DNA from: Oscillospiraceae bacterium
GTDB taxonomy: Bacteria; Bacillota; Clostridia; Oscillospirales; Oscillospiraceae
DNA length: 37,055 nucleotides
Direction of reading: 5' to 3'
NCBI GenBank assembly: GCA_020025595.1
Contig: JAHHRV010000022.1
Span: 1 to 37,055 of the forward strand
Shown here: positions 1 through 7,469 of the stretch, piece by piece
Numbering within the stretch: position 1 is the stretch's first letter
Layout of the letters: each line of letters begins with the position of its first letter
Position numbers and translations under genes: made by a program
Notes under the pieces: model-generated
Seen by the model: the letters and a program-made list of their open reading frames with translations, nothing else
The model's database searches: none
Told to the model about the DNA's origin: nothing

Positions 1-91
1 GAAGCATCTGCTGCTGCATCTTCTGAGCCTGCTTCATCATTGCCATCTGATTCATTCCACCGGGCATTCCCCGGAATCCACCTTTTGCCAT
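1..91 (-). CDS. ybaB: YbaB/EbfC family nucleoid-associated protein, N-terminal fragment
   Basis: Only the first 30 codons are present; the gene runs off the left edge. It starts at ATG (89-91) behind an AAAGGAG ribosome binding site. The visible N-terminus begins MAKGGFRGMPGG and is rich in Met, Lys and Gln, as in the flexible first segment of YbaB/EbfC proteins, which form small DNA-binding dimers on the nucleoid. Position supports the call: ybaB directly follows dnaX in most Firmicutes, usually with recR next, and here it starts 17 bases after the dnaX stop. The identification rests on this short segment and on synteny. Confidence 0.8.
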   Translation of the reverse strand, partial: MAKGGFRGMPGGMNQMAMMKQAQKMQQQML

Positions 92-108
92 GATAATTCT
101 CCTTTATA

Positions 109-1731
109 TCAATCAGTTTGTTTAATATGAATTATATCCGAATGGTCCCGGCCAAATGCCAGAAGCTGTTCCATCTGAGCAGATTTTTCCGGCTTTGCCA
201 TTCGGTCGACAACCTTCACGGTCACGCTGCGGCCCAGCATCGCAGATGCTTTTCTTGCCACAATCTGCAAAACCTCGGGTTTGTTGATCATTTCCATTGT
301 AAATGCGTTGGAACACAGCAGGACCACCGCATTCTGCTGCAGCTTACCCACCACGGGTGAGTTCGGTGTCGATGCAAAGAATCCCTTGATCGGCGGTTTC
401 AGCTCCTTCTGCAATCCTGCCACCAGATCTGCCCAGAAGCCAACCGGAGTGTCATCTCTGGGTTCAGGTGCATTCATATCCGGTGGAGCCTGATCATCGT
501 CGGGAGGCGGCGGCAATTCATCGTCCACCACATCCTCGGGCACAGAAGCCTTCGCCTGAGGCATATTCTTTACCACAAAATCGCCGGTTCTCAGCTGATC
601 TTCCAGCCGGGAAATCCGGGCATTCAGGGATTCCGCATCCATCTGAAGACCGGGGTCACAAAGGTTCATCAAGCAAAGCTCTGCATCCATCCGGCGGCTG
701 GCACTTCTTGTAAAGCCTGCGGCAGTCTGTTGCAAAAGCCCGATCATGCGAACCAATTCTCCTGAGGAGAACCGATTCACAAGTTGTTTTGTTTCTTCAT
801 CCGATGCCACACCCGACAGCATGGAAATTCCTGCCTCCGGAGCGGTTTTCAGAATCATCAGATCCCGACACAGAGATGCCAGTTCATCGATCAGCGCTGC
901 AACATCCTTGCCGTCAGCATACAGACGGTTAAACAGCTCCAGCGCAGCCTTTGTGTTGCGTTCGGCAACATATTGAAGCATCTGTCCGCAGGTCTGTTCG
1001 CCGGCAATGCCCAGACATTCGTACACTCTCTGAGCCGTCAGCTCACCCACCGTGGCCGATGCGCACTGATCCAGCAGACTCAGGCCGTCACGCATACCGC
1101 CGTCGGCAAGTCTTGCCAGAACTCTCGCAGCGCCTTCGTCCAGGTCAATGCTCTCCTGATAGGCAACATACTGCAGTCGGGCTGCAATATCCTCCGGAGA
1201 GATTCTGCGGAAAGAAAAGCGCTGACACCGGGACAGAATGGTAGCCGGAACCTTGTGCAATTCTGTAGTAGCCAGAATAAACAGCAGATGCTCCGGCGGT
1301 TCTTCGATGATTTTCAGCAGCGCATTAAATGCAGAAATCGAAAGCATATGCACCTCATCGATGATATACACTCTCTTTTTCACCTGGCTGGGTGCGTAAA
1401 TGGCATCGTCGCGCAGGTCACGGACATTGTCAACGCCGTTATTGGATGCTGCGTCGATTTCCAGTACATCCATACAGGTTCCTGCGTCGATGGCCCTGCA
1501 GGCCTCGCAGCAGTTACAGGGATTGCCTCCCTGGGGATTCAGGCAGTTCACTGCCTTGGACAGAATTTTGGCACAGCTCGTCTTACCGGTACCACGAGAA
1601 CCCGTAAACAAATAAGCATGGCTCATATGCCCGCTTAACAGCTGGGTTTTCAGGGTCTGGGTGACGGCCTGCTGGCCCACCACATCATCAAAGCTTTGGG
1701 GCCGATACTTTCGATACAAAGCCTGATACAT
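109..1731 (-). CDS. dnaX: DNA polymerase III subunit gamma/tau
   Basis: This is the AAA+ clamp-loader ATPase of the replicative polymerase, 540 residues. The ATG at 1731 is chosen because a GAGAGGAGG ribosome binding site precedes it and the family start MYQALYRKYRP follows; the open frame upstream to 1785 lies in SRP RNA sequence. The Walker A motif GSRGTGKT is at residues 44-51, a zinc module uses Cys63, Cys72, Cys75 and Cys78, and the Walker B/sensor region with IIDEVHML follows. A proline- and aspartate-rich linker around residue 410 separates the ATPase core from the C-terminal tau-specific region. I see no slippery heptamer, so a separate frameshifted gamma product is not supported. Neighbours are the SRP RNA upstream and ybaB downstream, the classical Firmicute order. 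Confidence 0.97.
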   Translation of the reverse strand: MYQALYRKYRPQSFDDVVGQQAVTQTLKTQLLSGHMSHAYLFTGSRGTGKTSCAKILSKAVNCLNPQGGNPCNCCEACRAIDAGTCMDVLEIDAASNNGVDNVRDLRDDAIYAPSQVKKRVYIIDEVHMLSISAFNALLKIIEEPPEHLLFILATTELHKVPATILSRCQRFSFRRISPEDIAARLQYVAYQESIDLDEGAARVLARLADGGMRDGLSLLDQCASATVGELTAQRVYECLGIAGEQTCGQMLQYVAERNTKAALELFNRLYADGKDVAALIDELASLCRDLMILKTAPEAGISMLSGVASDEETKQLVNRFSSGELVRMIGLLQQTAAGFTRSASRRMDAELCLMNLCDPGLQMDAESLNARISRLEDQLRTGDFVVKNMPQAKASVPEDVVDDELPPPPDDDQAPPDMNAPEPRDDTPVGFWADLVAGLQKELKPPIKGFFASTPNSPVVGKLQQNAVVLLCSNAFTMEMINKPEVLQIVARKASAMLGRSVTVKVVDRMAKPEKSAQMEQLLAFGRDHSDIIHIKQTD

Positions 1732-1750
1732 GGCTTGCCTCCTCTCATAG

Positions 1751-2056
1751 AAAAAGACCGACTCATAACAAGATCGCACACCCACATTTGAACGAGCTGA
1801 ACACCCGTACCGAAAGCAGTTAGCTCAAGAACGGCAACCCTGCGGCACACGAAACGGTCCGCTTAATGCTGCTTGGTTCCCCACCTGACATGGTTCACGG
1901 GATTCCGTTGCGCAAGACCGATCTCTCAACACCACTTACTTTGGCCAGACAGTACTCAAACAGGTCCGGGTGTGGGACTTCATCCCTGCTATAGCGGATT
2001 GCAGGTATAGGGCACCGCTAACTCCCCGACTAGTGCGACCTTGTTATAAGCCGGTC
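1751..2056 (-). ncRNA. ffs: Large bacterial signal recognition particle RNA (scRNA type)
   Basis: This is the RNA scaffold of the signal recognition particle, which binds Ffh and targets nascent membrane and secreted proteins. The Ffh-binding hairpin (domain IV) is at 1867-1893: ATGTCAGG, a GGAA tetraloop closed by G-C pairs, then AAGCAGCATTAAG. An Alu-like 5' domain contains GCAATCCGCTATAGCAGGG near 2000. The two ends (2033-2056 and 1756-1779) pair over 24 consecutive positions, counting G-U pairs, and a T5 run at 1751-1755 follows. The terminal helix therefore probably serves as the terminator. The length of about 300 bases and the place just upstream of dnaX match the Bacillus/Clostridium large SRP RNA. 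Exact ends are inferred from pairing. Confidence 0.92.
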
Positions 2057-2069
2057 AGCTGTAACAAGG
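2039..2069 (-). other. Alternative 5' hairpin overlapping the SRP RNA terminal helix
   Basis: A perfect 8-bp inverted repeat, CCTTGTTA at 2062-2069 and TAACAAGG at 2039-2046 on the minus strand, lies between acpP and the SRP RNA. Its 3' arm is also part of the strand that pairs with the SRP RNA 3' end, so the two structures exclude each other. No T run follows it on the minus strand, so it is a poor terminator for acpP. Confidence 0.5.
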
Positions 2070-2076
2070 TTATTCG

Positions 2077-2106
2077 ATTATGAAACTTAGTTCAGTTTGG
2101 ATTCAA
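2077..2106 (-). promoter_or_regulatory. Candidate SRP RNA promoter
   Basis: TTGAAT (2101-2106) and CATAAT (2077-2082) are 18 bases apart on the minus strand and overlap the last codons and stop of acpP. The expected start near 2070 is just ahead of the inferred SRP RNA 5' end. The SRP RNA might instead be processed from acpP read-through. Confidence 0.4.
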
Positions 2107-2308
2107 CGAATGCAGCCAGTTCACCGAAATTGGTGATGTCCTGATCTTCTACAGCAAGCTCTACACCCAGCTCATTCTCAAGATCCATGATCATTTCGAC
2201 AATATCCAGAGAATCGATGCCCAGAGTTTCAAAGGTTGCATCAGGGGTAATATCTGCAGGATCTAATTCCAGCTGTTTTGCAGCGTAGTTAACAAGCTTA
2301 TCGTACAT
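2087..2308 (-). CDS. acpP: Acyl carrier protein
   Basis: This 73-residue acidic four-helix protein carries growing acyl chains during fatty acid synthesis as thioesters on 4'-phosphopantetheine. The attachment site is Ser33 in the hallmark GIDSLDIVEM. The ATG at 2308 is supported by a GGAGG site nine bases upstream and by the family start MYDKLVNYAAKQL; an in-frame upstream start at 2338 would add ten untypical residues that include the ribosome binding site. The gene stands alone with its own strong promoter (2359-2387) and is not next to fab genes. The SRP RNA follows 31 bases downstream, without an obvious acpP terminator between them. Confidence 0.96.
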   Translation of the reverse strand: MYDKLVNYAAKQLELDPADITPDATFETLGIDSLDIVEMIMDLENELGVELAVEDQDITNFGELAAFVESKLN

Positions 2309-2358
2309 TTCTATAAACCTCCAAATATGTAGAACCACGCTCTATCGTAGTCTGCATC

Positions 2359-2387
2359 ATTTTACTTCATTCTATGCCGTTTGTCAA
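2359..2387 (-). promoter_or_regulatory. Sigma-A promoter of acpP
   Basis: TTGACA (2382-2387) and TAAAAT (2359-2364) on the minus strand with a 17-base spacer, about 50 bases before the acpP start. This is a near-consensus promoter, fitting a very highly expressed gene. Confidence 0.85.
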
Positions 2388-2443
2388 TGGGTGGTTTGCA
2401 GGATACCCACTCGAAACGCTGTGCAGTTCGTCATATTGCTGCA

Positions 2444-3667
2444 TTACTGTGCTGCAGCTGTGCCGGCAGCGTAGCCTGTAGCCCATGCAATCTGCAGGTT
2501 GAATCCTCCGGTATAGGCATCGCAGTCAATGATTTCCCCGGCAAAATACAATCCGGGTACCTTCTTGGATGCCATGGTTTTGGGGTCAATTTCCCCTACT
2601 TTCACACCGCCGGAGGTGATAATTGCCTCAGCAACCGGGCGTTTTCTTGTTATTTCCACCGTAAAGCCCTTCAGCTCTTCCACCAGAGCTCTCCGGTTCT
2701 GCTTGGTAAAGGAATTGGCCTGAAGCGAACCGTCCACGCCGATTCTGCGCAGGATCACCGGAATCATGCTGCGGGGCAGCAGATCCGTCAGCGCATTTTC
2801 CATGCTCCGATTCTGATATAGATCCAGATCCCGCAAAATCCGCTCATCCAGCTTCGCTTCATCCAGCGCAGGCTTCAGATCGATAACCAGTTTCCATCCG
2901 TCGCCCTTTCCAATGTGGGCACTGGCAGACAGAACCGTGGGACCGGACACGCCGAAGTGGGTGAACAGCATCTCGCCGAAATCTTTATATGCCGCCTTAC
3001 CCTTGGGATTCAGCAGCTTTACCGCCACATTCCTCAGGGCAAGTCCCTGCATATCCTGACAATCGTTTCCGGCGGTTTCCAGGGGCACCAGACTTCCCTG
3101 AGGCTCTACAATGGTGTGACCCAGAGCCTTTGCAATCCGGTATCCGTCGCCGGTAGAACCGGTTGCCGGATAAGACTCACCGCCTGTCGCCAGAATCACC
3201 TTTTTGCAGAAGATCGTTTCCTCTGTTGTATTTACGCCGGTCACACCGGATTCATCGGTAGAAATCGATTTTACTTTGCCGGTGTGAACCGTTACGCCGC
3301 TTTCCTTCAGCTGACGCTGCAGGGCATCCAGCACAGACTGAGACCGGTCGGATTCCGGAAACACCCGGTTGCCCCGCTCTGTTTTCAGTGCGCAGCCCGA
3401 CTTCCGGAAGAAATCCATCACCTGCTCAGGAGGATATGCCGCCATGGCACTGTACAGGAACTTTCCGTTGCGTGGAGTATTTTGCAACACCTGCTCTGCA
3501 GTGCAGTCATTTGTTACATTGCATCTGCCCTTTCCGGTGATCAGCAGCTTTTTTCCCAGCCGTCCGTTTTTCTCCAGAAGCAGTACTTTTGCTCCGGATC
3601 GGGCCGCTGTAATTGCTGCAAACATACCGGCAGGGCCGCCGCCAATGACGCATACATCAATGCTCAT
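2444..3667 (-). CDS. BaiN/HI0933-type NAD(P)/FAD-dependent oxidoreductase
   Basis: This is a 407-residue flavoprotein of the HI0933/YhiN/BaiN family. The N-terminal FAD-binding motif GGGPAG is at residues 9-14, and the family signature GKGRCNVTN is at 46-54. Near the C-terminus are GLYFAGE and a GGFNLQIAWATG stretch that closes the FAD site. ATG 3667 is chosen because the Rossmann strand starts at once (MSIDVCVIGGG) and a GGAGG site precedes it; the upstream frame overlaps the regulator gene. Family members include enzymes described in bile-acid reduction and putative tRNA or redox roles, but sequence alone does not fix the substrate here. The first 11 bases overlap the end of the upstream RpiR regulator, implying translational coupling. 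Confidence 0.92.
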   Translation of the reverse strand: MSIDVCVIGGGPAGMFAAITAARSGAKVLLLEKNGRLGKKLLITGKGRCNVTNDCTAEQVLQNTPRNGKFLYSAMAAYPPEQVMDFFRKSGCALKTERGNRVFPESDRSQSVLDALQRQLKESGVTVHTGKVKSISTDESGVTGVNTTEETIFCKKVILATGGESYPATGSTGDGYRIAKALGHTIVEPQGSLVPLETAGNDCQDMQGLALRNVAVKLLNPKGKAAYKDFGEMLFTHFGVSGPTVLSASAHIGKGDGWKLVIDLKPALDEAKLDERILRDLDLYQNRSMENALTDLLPRSMIPVILRRIGVDGSLQANSFTKQNRRALVEELKGFTVEITRKRPVAEAIITSGGVKVGEIDPKTMASKKVPGLYFAGEIIDCDAYTGGFNLQIAWATGYAAGTAAAQ

Positions 3668-4532
3668 TGTCACCCTCCTGTTTTTCATAGACATTGTGCT
3701 CGTCCCAGATGTGTTCCAGCGCAGTGAAGATTCTGGACAGCCGCTGTTCCCGCTTAGCTGCGATTGCAACAATCAGCGCATTGATCACGCTCATAGGCGC
3801 AACCAGAGAGTCAACCAGGGAAACCATATCGCTCTTAGCCTCCAGGACAATATCGGCATTCTGGCCCAAAGGAGACATACCGTTGTCCGTAAGACCGATC
3901 ACAGTAGAGCCGGCATCACGGCAGTAGCGGGCGGCGTTCACCGTCGCACTGGAGTAACGGGGAAAACTAATTGCAACAATGCAGTCCTCAGGCTTCACTG
4001 CGACAATTTTTTCAAACATTTCACCCTCACCGGAAGTGGTAACCACATGGACATTGGGAGACATATAATTCAAATAATAACCCAAAAAGTTTGCCAGAGG
4101 TGCAGAAGACCGAACACCCAGAATATAAACCCGTTCTGCATCCAGAATGGCCTGAACTGCCTTCTGGAACTGTCCACGGTCGATGATATCTTCTGTCTGT
4201 CTGAGTTTTTCTGCGTCAGAGTGCAGTACCAAGGACAAAACATCCTGGTCTCCCAGACGGTCGTTGGCAACTTCAATTCTCTGAACGGAAGTCAGTCGGT
4301 TCAGGACCATCTCCTGAATCGCCTTCTGCATACTGGGATAGCCGTCATAGCCCAATTCCACCGCAAATCGAACAACTGTGGATTCAGATACGCCAACCTT
4401 CTTTCCCAACTTGCTGGCTGTCATAAATGCAGCCTTGTCGTAGCATTCTGATATGTACTTTGCAATCAATCGCTGTCCTTTGGAAAAGGTATGTGCTTCC
4501 TCGCGCAATTTGGTCAAGATATCGCTGCTCAT
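3657..4532 (-). CDS. MurR/RpiR family transcriptional regulator
   Basis: The 291-residue protein has an N-terminal RpiR-type helix-turn-helix (roughly residues 1-75, with KLGKKVGVSESTVVRFAVEL as recognition region). A SIS domain follows (roughly 125-255), which in this family binds phosphosugars; it contains YILGVRSSAPLANFLGYYL and a GLTDNGMSPLG stretch. ATG 4532 follows a CAGGAGGCAATT ribosome binding site. The gene has its own promoter (4578-4606) and overlaps the following flavoprotein gene by 11 bases. Such regulators often control the operon they lie in, but no sugar gene is nearby, so the effector is unknown. Confidence 0.93.
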   Translation of the reverse strand: MSSDILTKLREEAHTFSKGQRLIAKYISECYDKAAFMTASKLGKKVGVSESTVVRFAVELGYDGYPSMQKAIQEMVLNRLTSVQRIEVANDRLGDQDVLSLVLHSDAEKLRQTEDIIDRGQFQKAVQAILDAERVYILGVRSSAPLANFLGYYLNYMSPNVHVVTTSGEGEMFEKIVAVKPEDCIVAISFPRYSSATVNAARYCRDAGSTVIGLTDNGMSPLGQNADIVLEAKSDMVSLVDSLVAPMSVINALIVAIAAKREQRLSRIFTALEHIWDEHNVYEKQEGDNEH

Positions 4533-4577
4533 AATTGCCTCCTGATGGAAATGAGATATTCTTAGGTCGTGCTGTCC

Positions 4578-4606
4578 ATATTAGCAGATATGAGCCGATT
4601 TTGCAA
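4578..4606 (-). promoter_or_regulatory. Promoter of the rpiR-flavoprotein operon
   Basis: TTGCAA (4601-4606), a 17-base spacer and TAATAT (4578-4583), with the extended TG one base before the -10 element. It lies about 45 bases upstream of the regulator start. Confidence 0.72.
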
Positions 4607-4629
4607 GTCAAATTCCGCAAAATTGCAAA

Positions 4630-5331
4630 TTAGTCTTTCAGCTGCTCCACTTCCCGGTCAGTCAAATAACGCCAGCATCCGGATTTCAAATTCCCCAGCT
4701 GCAGCTTACCCTCGGAAATACGCAGCAGTTTCTGTACATTCATCCCGGCATTCTTACACATCCGACGCACCTGCCGATTGCGGCCTTCGTGAATTGTCAC
4801 TTCCACAATTGCTCCATTTTCCTGAGTCCGGATCAGCTGAACCCTGGGCGGACGGATCAGATATCCGTCCAGCTCAATGGGCTGTTTCAGCTGCTGCAGT
4901 CGTTCATCCGTAAATCCGTTCACCCACACCCGATAGGTTTTCTGCACCTCGTGTTTGGGATGCATCAGGAGATTGGCAAATTCTCCGTCGTTGGTAAACA
5001 GGAGCAGACCTTCTGAATCCATATCCAGTCTTCCCACCGGATAGACCCGAACGCCACAGCCTGCTACCAGCTGGGCGGCATTTTTTCTGCCCTGTTCATC
5101 TGAAAGCGTTGTCACATAGCCCCGGGGCTTGTTCAGCATGAGATACACATGCTTTTGGTTGGAGGGAAGCGGTTTTCCGTCAATCGTGATCTGATCGGCT
5201 GTTTCATCGGCGCATTGCCCCAACTGAGCAACCTCGCCGTTGCAGCGCACCCGTCCCTCAGTAATCCATTTTTCCGCCTGGCGGCGGGAACAAACACCAC
5301 GCGATGCAATTATTTTCTGTAAACGCTCCAT
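4630..5331 (-). CDS. rluB: RluB/RsuA family 23S/16S rRNA pseudouridine synthase
   Basis: This enzyme isomerises a uridine in ribosomal RNA to pseudouridine. It is 233 residues with an N-terminal S4 RNA-binding domain (about residues 1-60, RGVCSRRQAEKWI) and a catalytic domain with the active-site aspartate Asp103 in VGRLDMDSEGLLL. HEGRNRQVRRMC, near residue 180, is the characteristic RsuA/RluB/RluE motif. It starts six bases after the dacA stop, with GGAGG inside the end of dacA, and is the last gene of the M50-scpAB operon. The RluB assignment rather than RsuA or RluE follows the usual synteny with scpAB and is an inference. Confidence 0.93.
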   Translation of the reverse strand: MERLQKIIASRGVCSRRQAEKWITEGRVRCNGEVAQLGQCADETADQITIDGKPLPSNQKHVYLMLNKPRGYVTTLSDEQGRKNAAQLVAGCGVRVYPVGRLDMDSEGLLLFTNDGEFANLLMHPKHEVQKTYRVWVNGFTDERLQQLKQPIELDGYLIRPPRVQLIRTQENGAIVEVTIHEGRNRQVRRMCKNAGMNVQKLLRISEGKLQLGNLKSGCWRYLTDREVEQLKD

Positions 5332-5337
5332 GATAAG

Positions 5338-6426
5338 CTATCCTCCGAACCATCCTTCAAAGATGGATTTTTTCTCTGTTTCTTTTTTCTGCTCTACTGT
5401 GCCGCCATAGATAAGCGGCACTTTTCCAATGATCTTATCCCCCAGCATCACATAGGCAACGCCTGCATCGGCACCCTCTGTTACGGGAGCATATAGAAAT
5501 TCCCTGCAATCCAGTCGAATTTCCGGAACTTCTCCCTCCGCCAGTGCATAGGAAAAGCCCTCCTGCGCAATCAGTGCCACTTTTGCCGCATCACCGCCGA
5601 CTACGGGTCGGTACCCCAGCACATCCTCTTCATAAACAATGGGTTTGACGCTATAGTCCTGGAATCCCTGCTCCAGAAGCTGGGCATGGTCATTCCAGTC
5701 GTCCGGTGCGTTGATGGTAACGCAGACCAGTCTGCGACCGTCTCTCTGGGCGCTGGACACAAGGATTCGTCCTGCGGCCTTGGTAAATCCGGTTTTGACA
5801 CCTTCGGCACCTTCTACGCGCCAGAGGAGTTTATTGTGATTTGTGAGATACCGGTCTCCGATTTTGATCTGTTTTGTGGAAACGGTTTTCCGGAAAATCG
5901 GATCTTCCATGGCATAAGCCGCCAAAACCGCCAGATCCCGGGCTGTGGAATGATGCCCCGGCGCATCCAGTCCGTTAGGATTTTCAAAATGGGTATTTTT
6001 AAGTTCCAGGGCTCTGGCCTTGTCATTCATCATCTGCGCAAAGCCTTCCACAGTCCCTCCTGCATAAATTGCAAGCGCCACTGCGGCATCATTTCCGCTG
6101 TGCAGCATCAGCCCATAGAGCAGCTCCTGCACGGTGAGGATTTCCCCGGGCTTGAGATACATAGAACTGCCCTCGATGCCCACTGCTTCTTCCGGAATCC
6201 GAACCCGGTCCAGAACATTGCACTGCTGGCAGACAACCAAGGCCGTCATAATTTTTGTGGTGCTGGCAATCAGACTTTCTTCGTCCGCCCTCTGCTCAAA
6301 AATCACCCGTCCGGTGGTCGAATCCATCAGAATTGCCTTCTGCGCAGAAATCGCCTGCGCATCCACTGAGAACAAAAGGACGGCAACCAGCACCATGGCC
6401 GCCGTCCGTATCATAGATCGTTTCAT
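5338..6426 (-). CDS. D-alanyl-D-alanine carboxypeptidase (DacA/DacF type, peptidase S11)
   Basis: This is a penicillin-binding protein that removes the terminal D-alanine from peptidoglycan stem peptides on the outer face of the membrane. The first 25 residues are a signal peptide ending in a likely AQA cleavage site. The three penicilloyl-serine motifs are complete: S55-T-T-K58, S110-G-N112 and K211-T-G213. A C-terminal beta-sandwich domain extends to about residue 345. The total of 362 residues is normal, but the last part (KKETEKKSIFEGWFGG) is only weakly amphipathic, so membrane anchoring is less clear than in DacA. It sits between gerW and rluB; the sporulation paralogues DacB and DacF have similar architecture. 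Confidence 0.94.
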   Translation of the reverse strand: MKRSMIRTAAMVLVAVLLFSVDAQAISAQKAILMDSTTGRVIFEQRADEESLIASTTKIMTALVVCQQCNVLDRVRIPEEAVGIEGSSMYLKPGEILTVQELLYGLMLHSGNDAAVALAIYAGGTVEGFAQMMNDKARALELKNTHFENPNGLDAPGHHSTARDLAVLAAYAMEDPIFRKTVSTKQIKIGDRYLTNHNKLLWRVEGAEGVKTGFTKAAGRILVSSAQRDGRRLVCVTINAPDDWNDHAQLLEQGFQDYSVKPIVYEEDVLGYRPVVGGDAAKVALIAQEGFSYALAEGEVPEIRLDCREFLYAPVTEGADAGVAYVMLGDKIIGKVPLIYGGTVEQKKETEKKSIFEGWFGG

Positions 6427-6465
6427 TTACTTCACCCAGAGCTAGTTTCTCCCGGGCAAGTAAAA

Positions 6466-6858
6466 TTATTCTGCTTTGTTCTGATTTTTCTTGTCGATCA
6501 TGGCAGAAACCTTGTCCAGCACATCCGGAACCATTTCCACCAGACGATCTGCCGTGGTATTGGGTGCAGCAGACACCGGCAGCATCCGCACAGAGTCACC
6601 CTTGATTACCAAAAAGGCAATGGGAGTCACCTTAACACCGCCGCCTGCGCCACCGCCGAAGGGCATCTCCTGATTGGAGGGGGTTTTGTGATCAAAATCA
6701 GATCCGCCGCCGCCAAAGCCCACACTGACCTTGGAAACAGGGATAATGGTAACTCCGTCAGGAGTAGTAATGGGAGTTCCCACCACCGAGTTCACATCTA
6801 CCATCTCACGGATCTTTGCAATGGTATTTTCTAACATATTAGGTAAATTCTGGCTCAT
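6466..6858 (-). CDS. gerW: GerW family sporulation protein (YtfJ)
   Basis: The 130-residue protein matches YtfJ/GerW, a spore protein required in Bacillus for normal germination with some germinants. The typical N-terminus (MLENTIAKIREMVDVNSVVG) is followed by TIIPVSKVSVGFGGGGSDF and a second glycine-rich segment, FGGGAGGGVKVTP. It starts inside the ytfI stop (ATGA overlap at 6855-6858), with AGGCGG as ribosome binding site. The ytfI-ytfJ pair is conserved in Bacillus and Clostridia. Its presence together with spoIIR argues that the host forms endospores. The molecular activity of the family is not established. Confidence 0.94.
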   Translation of the reverse strand: MSQNLPNMLENTIAKIREMVDVNSVVGTPITTPDGVTIIPVSKVSVGFGGGGSDFDHKTPSNQEMPFGGGAGGGVKVTPIAFLVIKGDSVRMLPVSAAPNTTADRLVEMVPDVLDKVSAMIDKKNQNKAE

Positions 6859-7469
6859 AGATTCGCACCGCCTTCTCGTTGTTTTTTAATGGATAAATAG
6901 GTTTTGAACGCACGCAAGCCATAGCGTACCGCCAGGCTTACAATCCTTGCAACTGTTATGGTCAGATCCAATCTGGCTGCCACAACCGTTTGCTCTGCTG
7001 AAAAGTCGCAGTCAATTTTCACATCCTGCCTGCGAATCACGAACAGCCGGTCAAACTGGGCCAGCAGTCCTGCCACAGCAGCATTCATTCTGCCGTAGTT
7101 GATCGCCAGATCACAGGGGTCCTCAGACGCAAGCGTCAGATGCATTTTCAGATATTTCACGCGGATTTTCTGCCGCAGGTCTCCCAAAAAGTCCAGCGCC
7201 ACATGAACCAGCGGCAGGAAATCCTTCCAGCTTCCGCCTGTTTCTTCTTCGGCGGCCTTTCGGGCTTTTGACACGGCATTCTGCGTTTTTTCAAGTGTTT
7301 CTTCCGTTTTTTCGTCTTTATCATCCTTTTTGGATGGATAAATCCGAATCCGGACAGGTCCCACCAGAACCCACGCCATGAATCCGCTGTGCTGGTATAC
7401 TGCAGATATGCCCAGAGGAAAAATCGCCAGCAAAACAATGATTCCAACGGCAATCAGCCAGCCCATCAT
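6855..7469 (-). CDS. ytfI: DUF2953 domain protein (YtfI-like)
   Basis: This 204-residue protein has one N-terminal membrane segment (residues 3-25, WLIAVGIIVLLAIFPLGIS) and a basic, coiled-coil-like stretch (about 48-75). The C-terminal DUF2953 region contains the recognisable pattern DPCDLAINYGRMNAAVAG. DUF2953 proteins precede GerW/YtfJ in many sporulating Firmicutes; their biochemical role is unknown. The start ATG at 7469 overlaps the scpB stop by four bases (ATGA), and the stop overlaps the gerW start in the same way, so the three genes are probably coupled in translation. Confidence 0.88.
   Translation of the reverse strand: MMGWLIAVGIIVLLAIFPLGISAVYQHSGFMAWVLVGPVRIRIYPSKKDDKDEKTEETLEKTQNAVSKARKAAEEETGGSWKDFLPLVHVALDFLGDLRQKIRVKYLKMHLTLASEDPCDLAINYGRMNAAVAGLLAQFDRLFVIRRQDVKIDCDFSAEQTVVAARLDLTITVARIVSLAVRYGLRAFKTYLSIKKQREGGANL

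Noticed and set aside
109..1731. Programmed frameshift in dnaX giving a separate gamma subunit
   Set aside because: No A-rich slippery heptamer with following stem was found near the linker.
4533..4629. Terminator at the end of the scpAB-rluB operon
   Set aside because: Only an AT-rich 7-bp stem (ATTTTGC/GCAAAAT) without a T run is visible; the region is better explained as the rpiR promoter.
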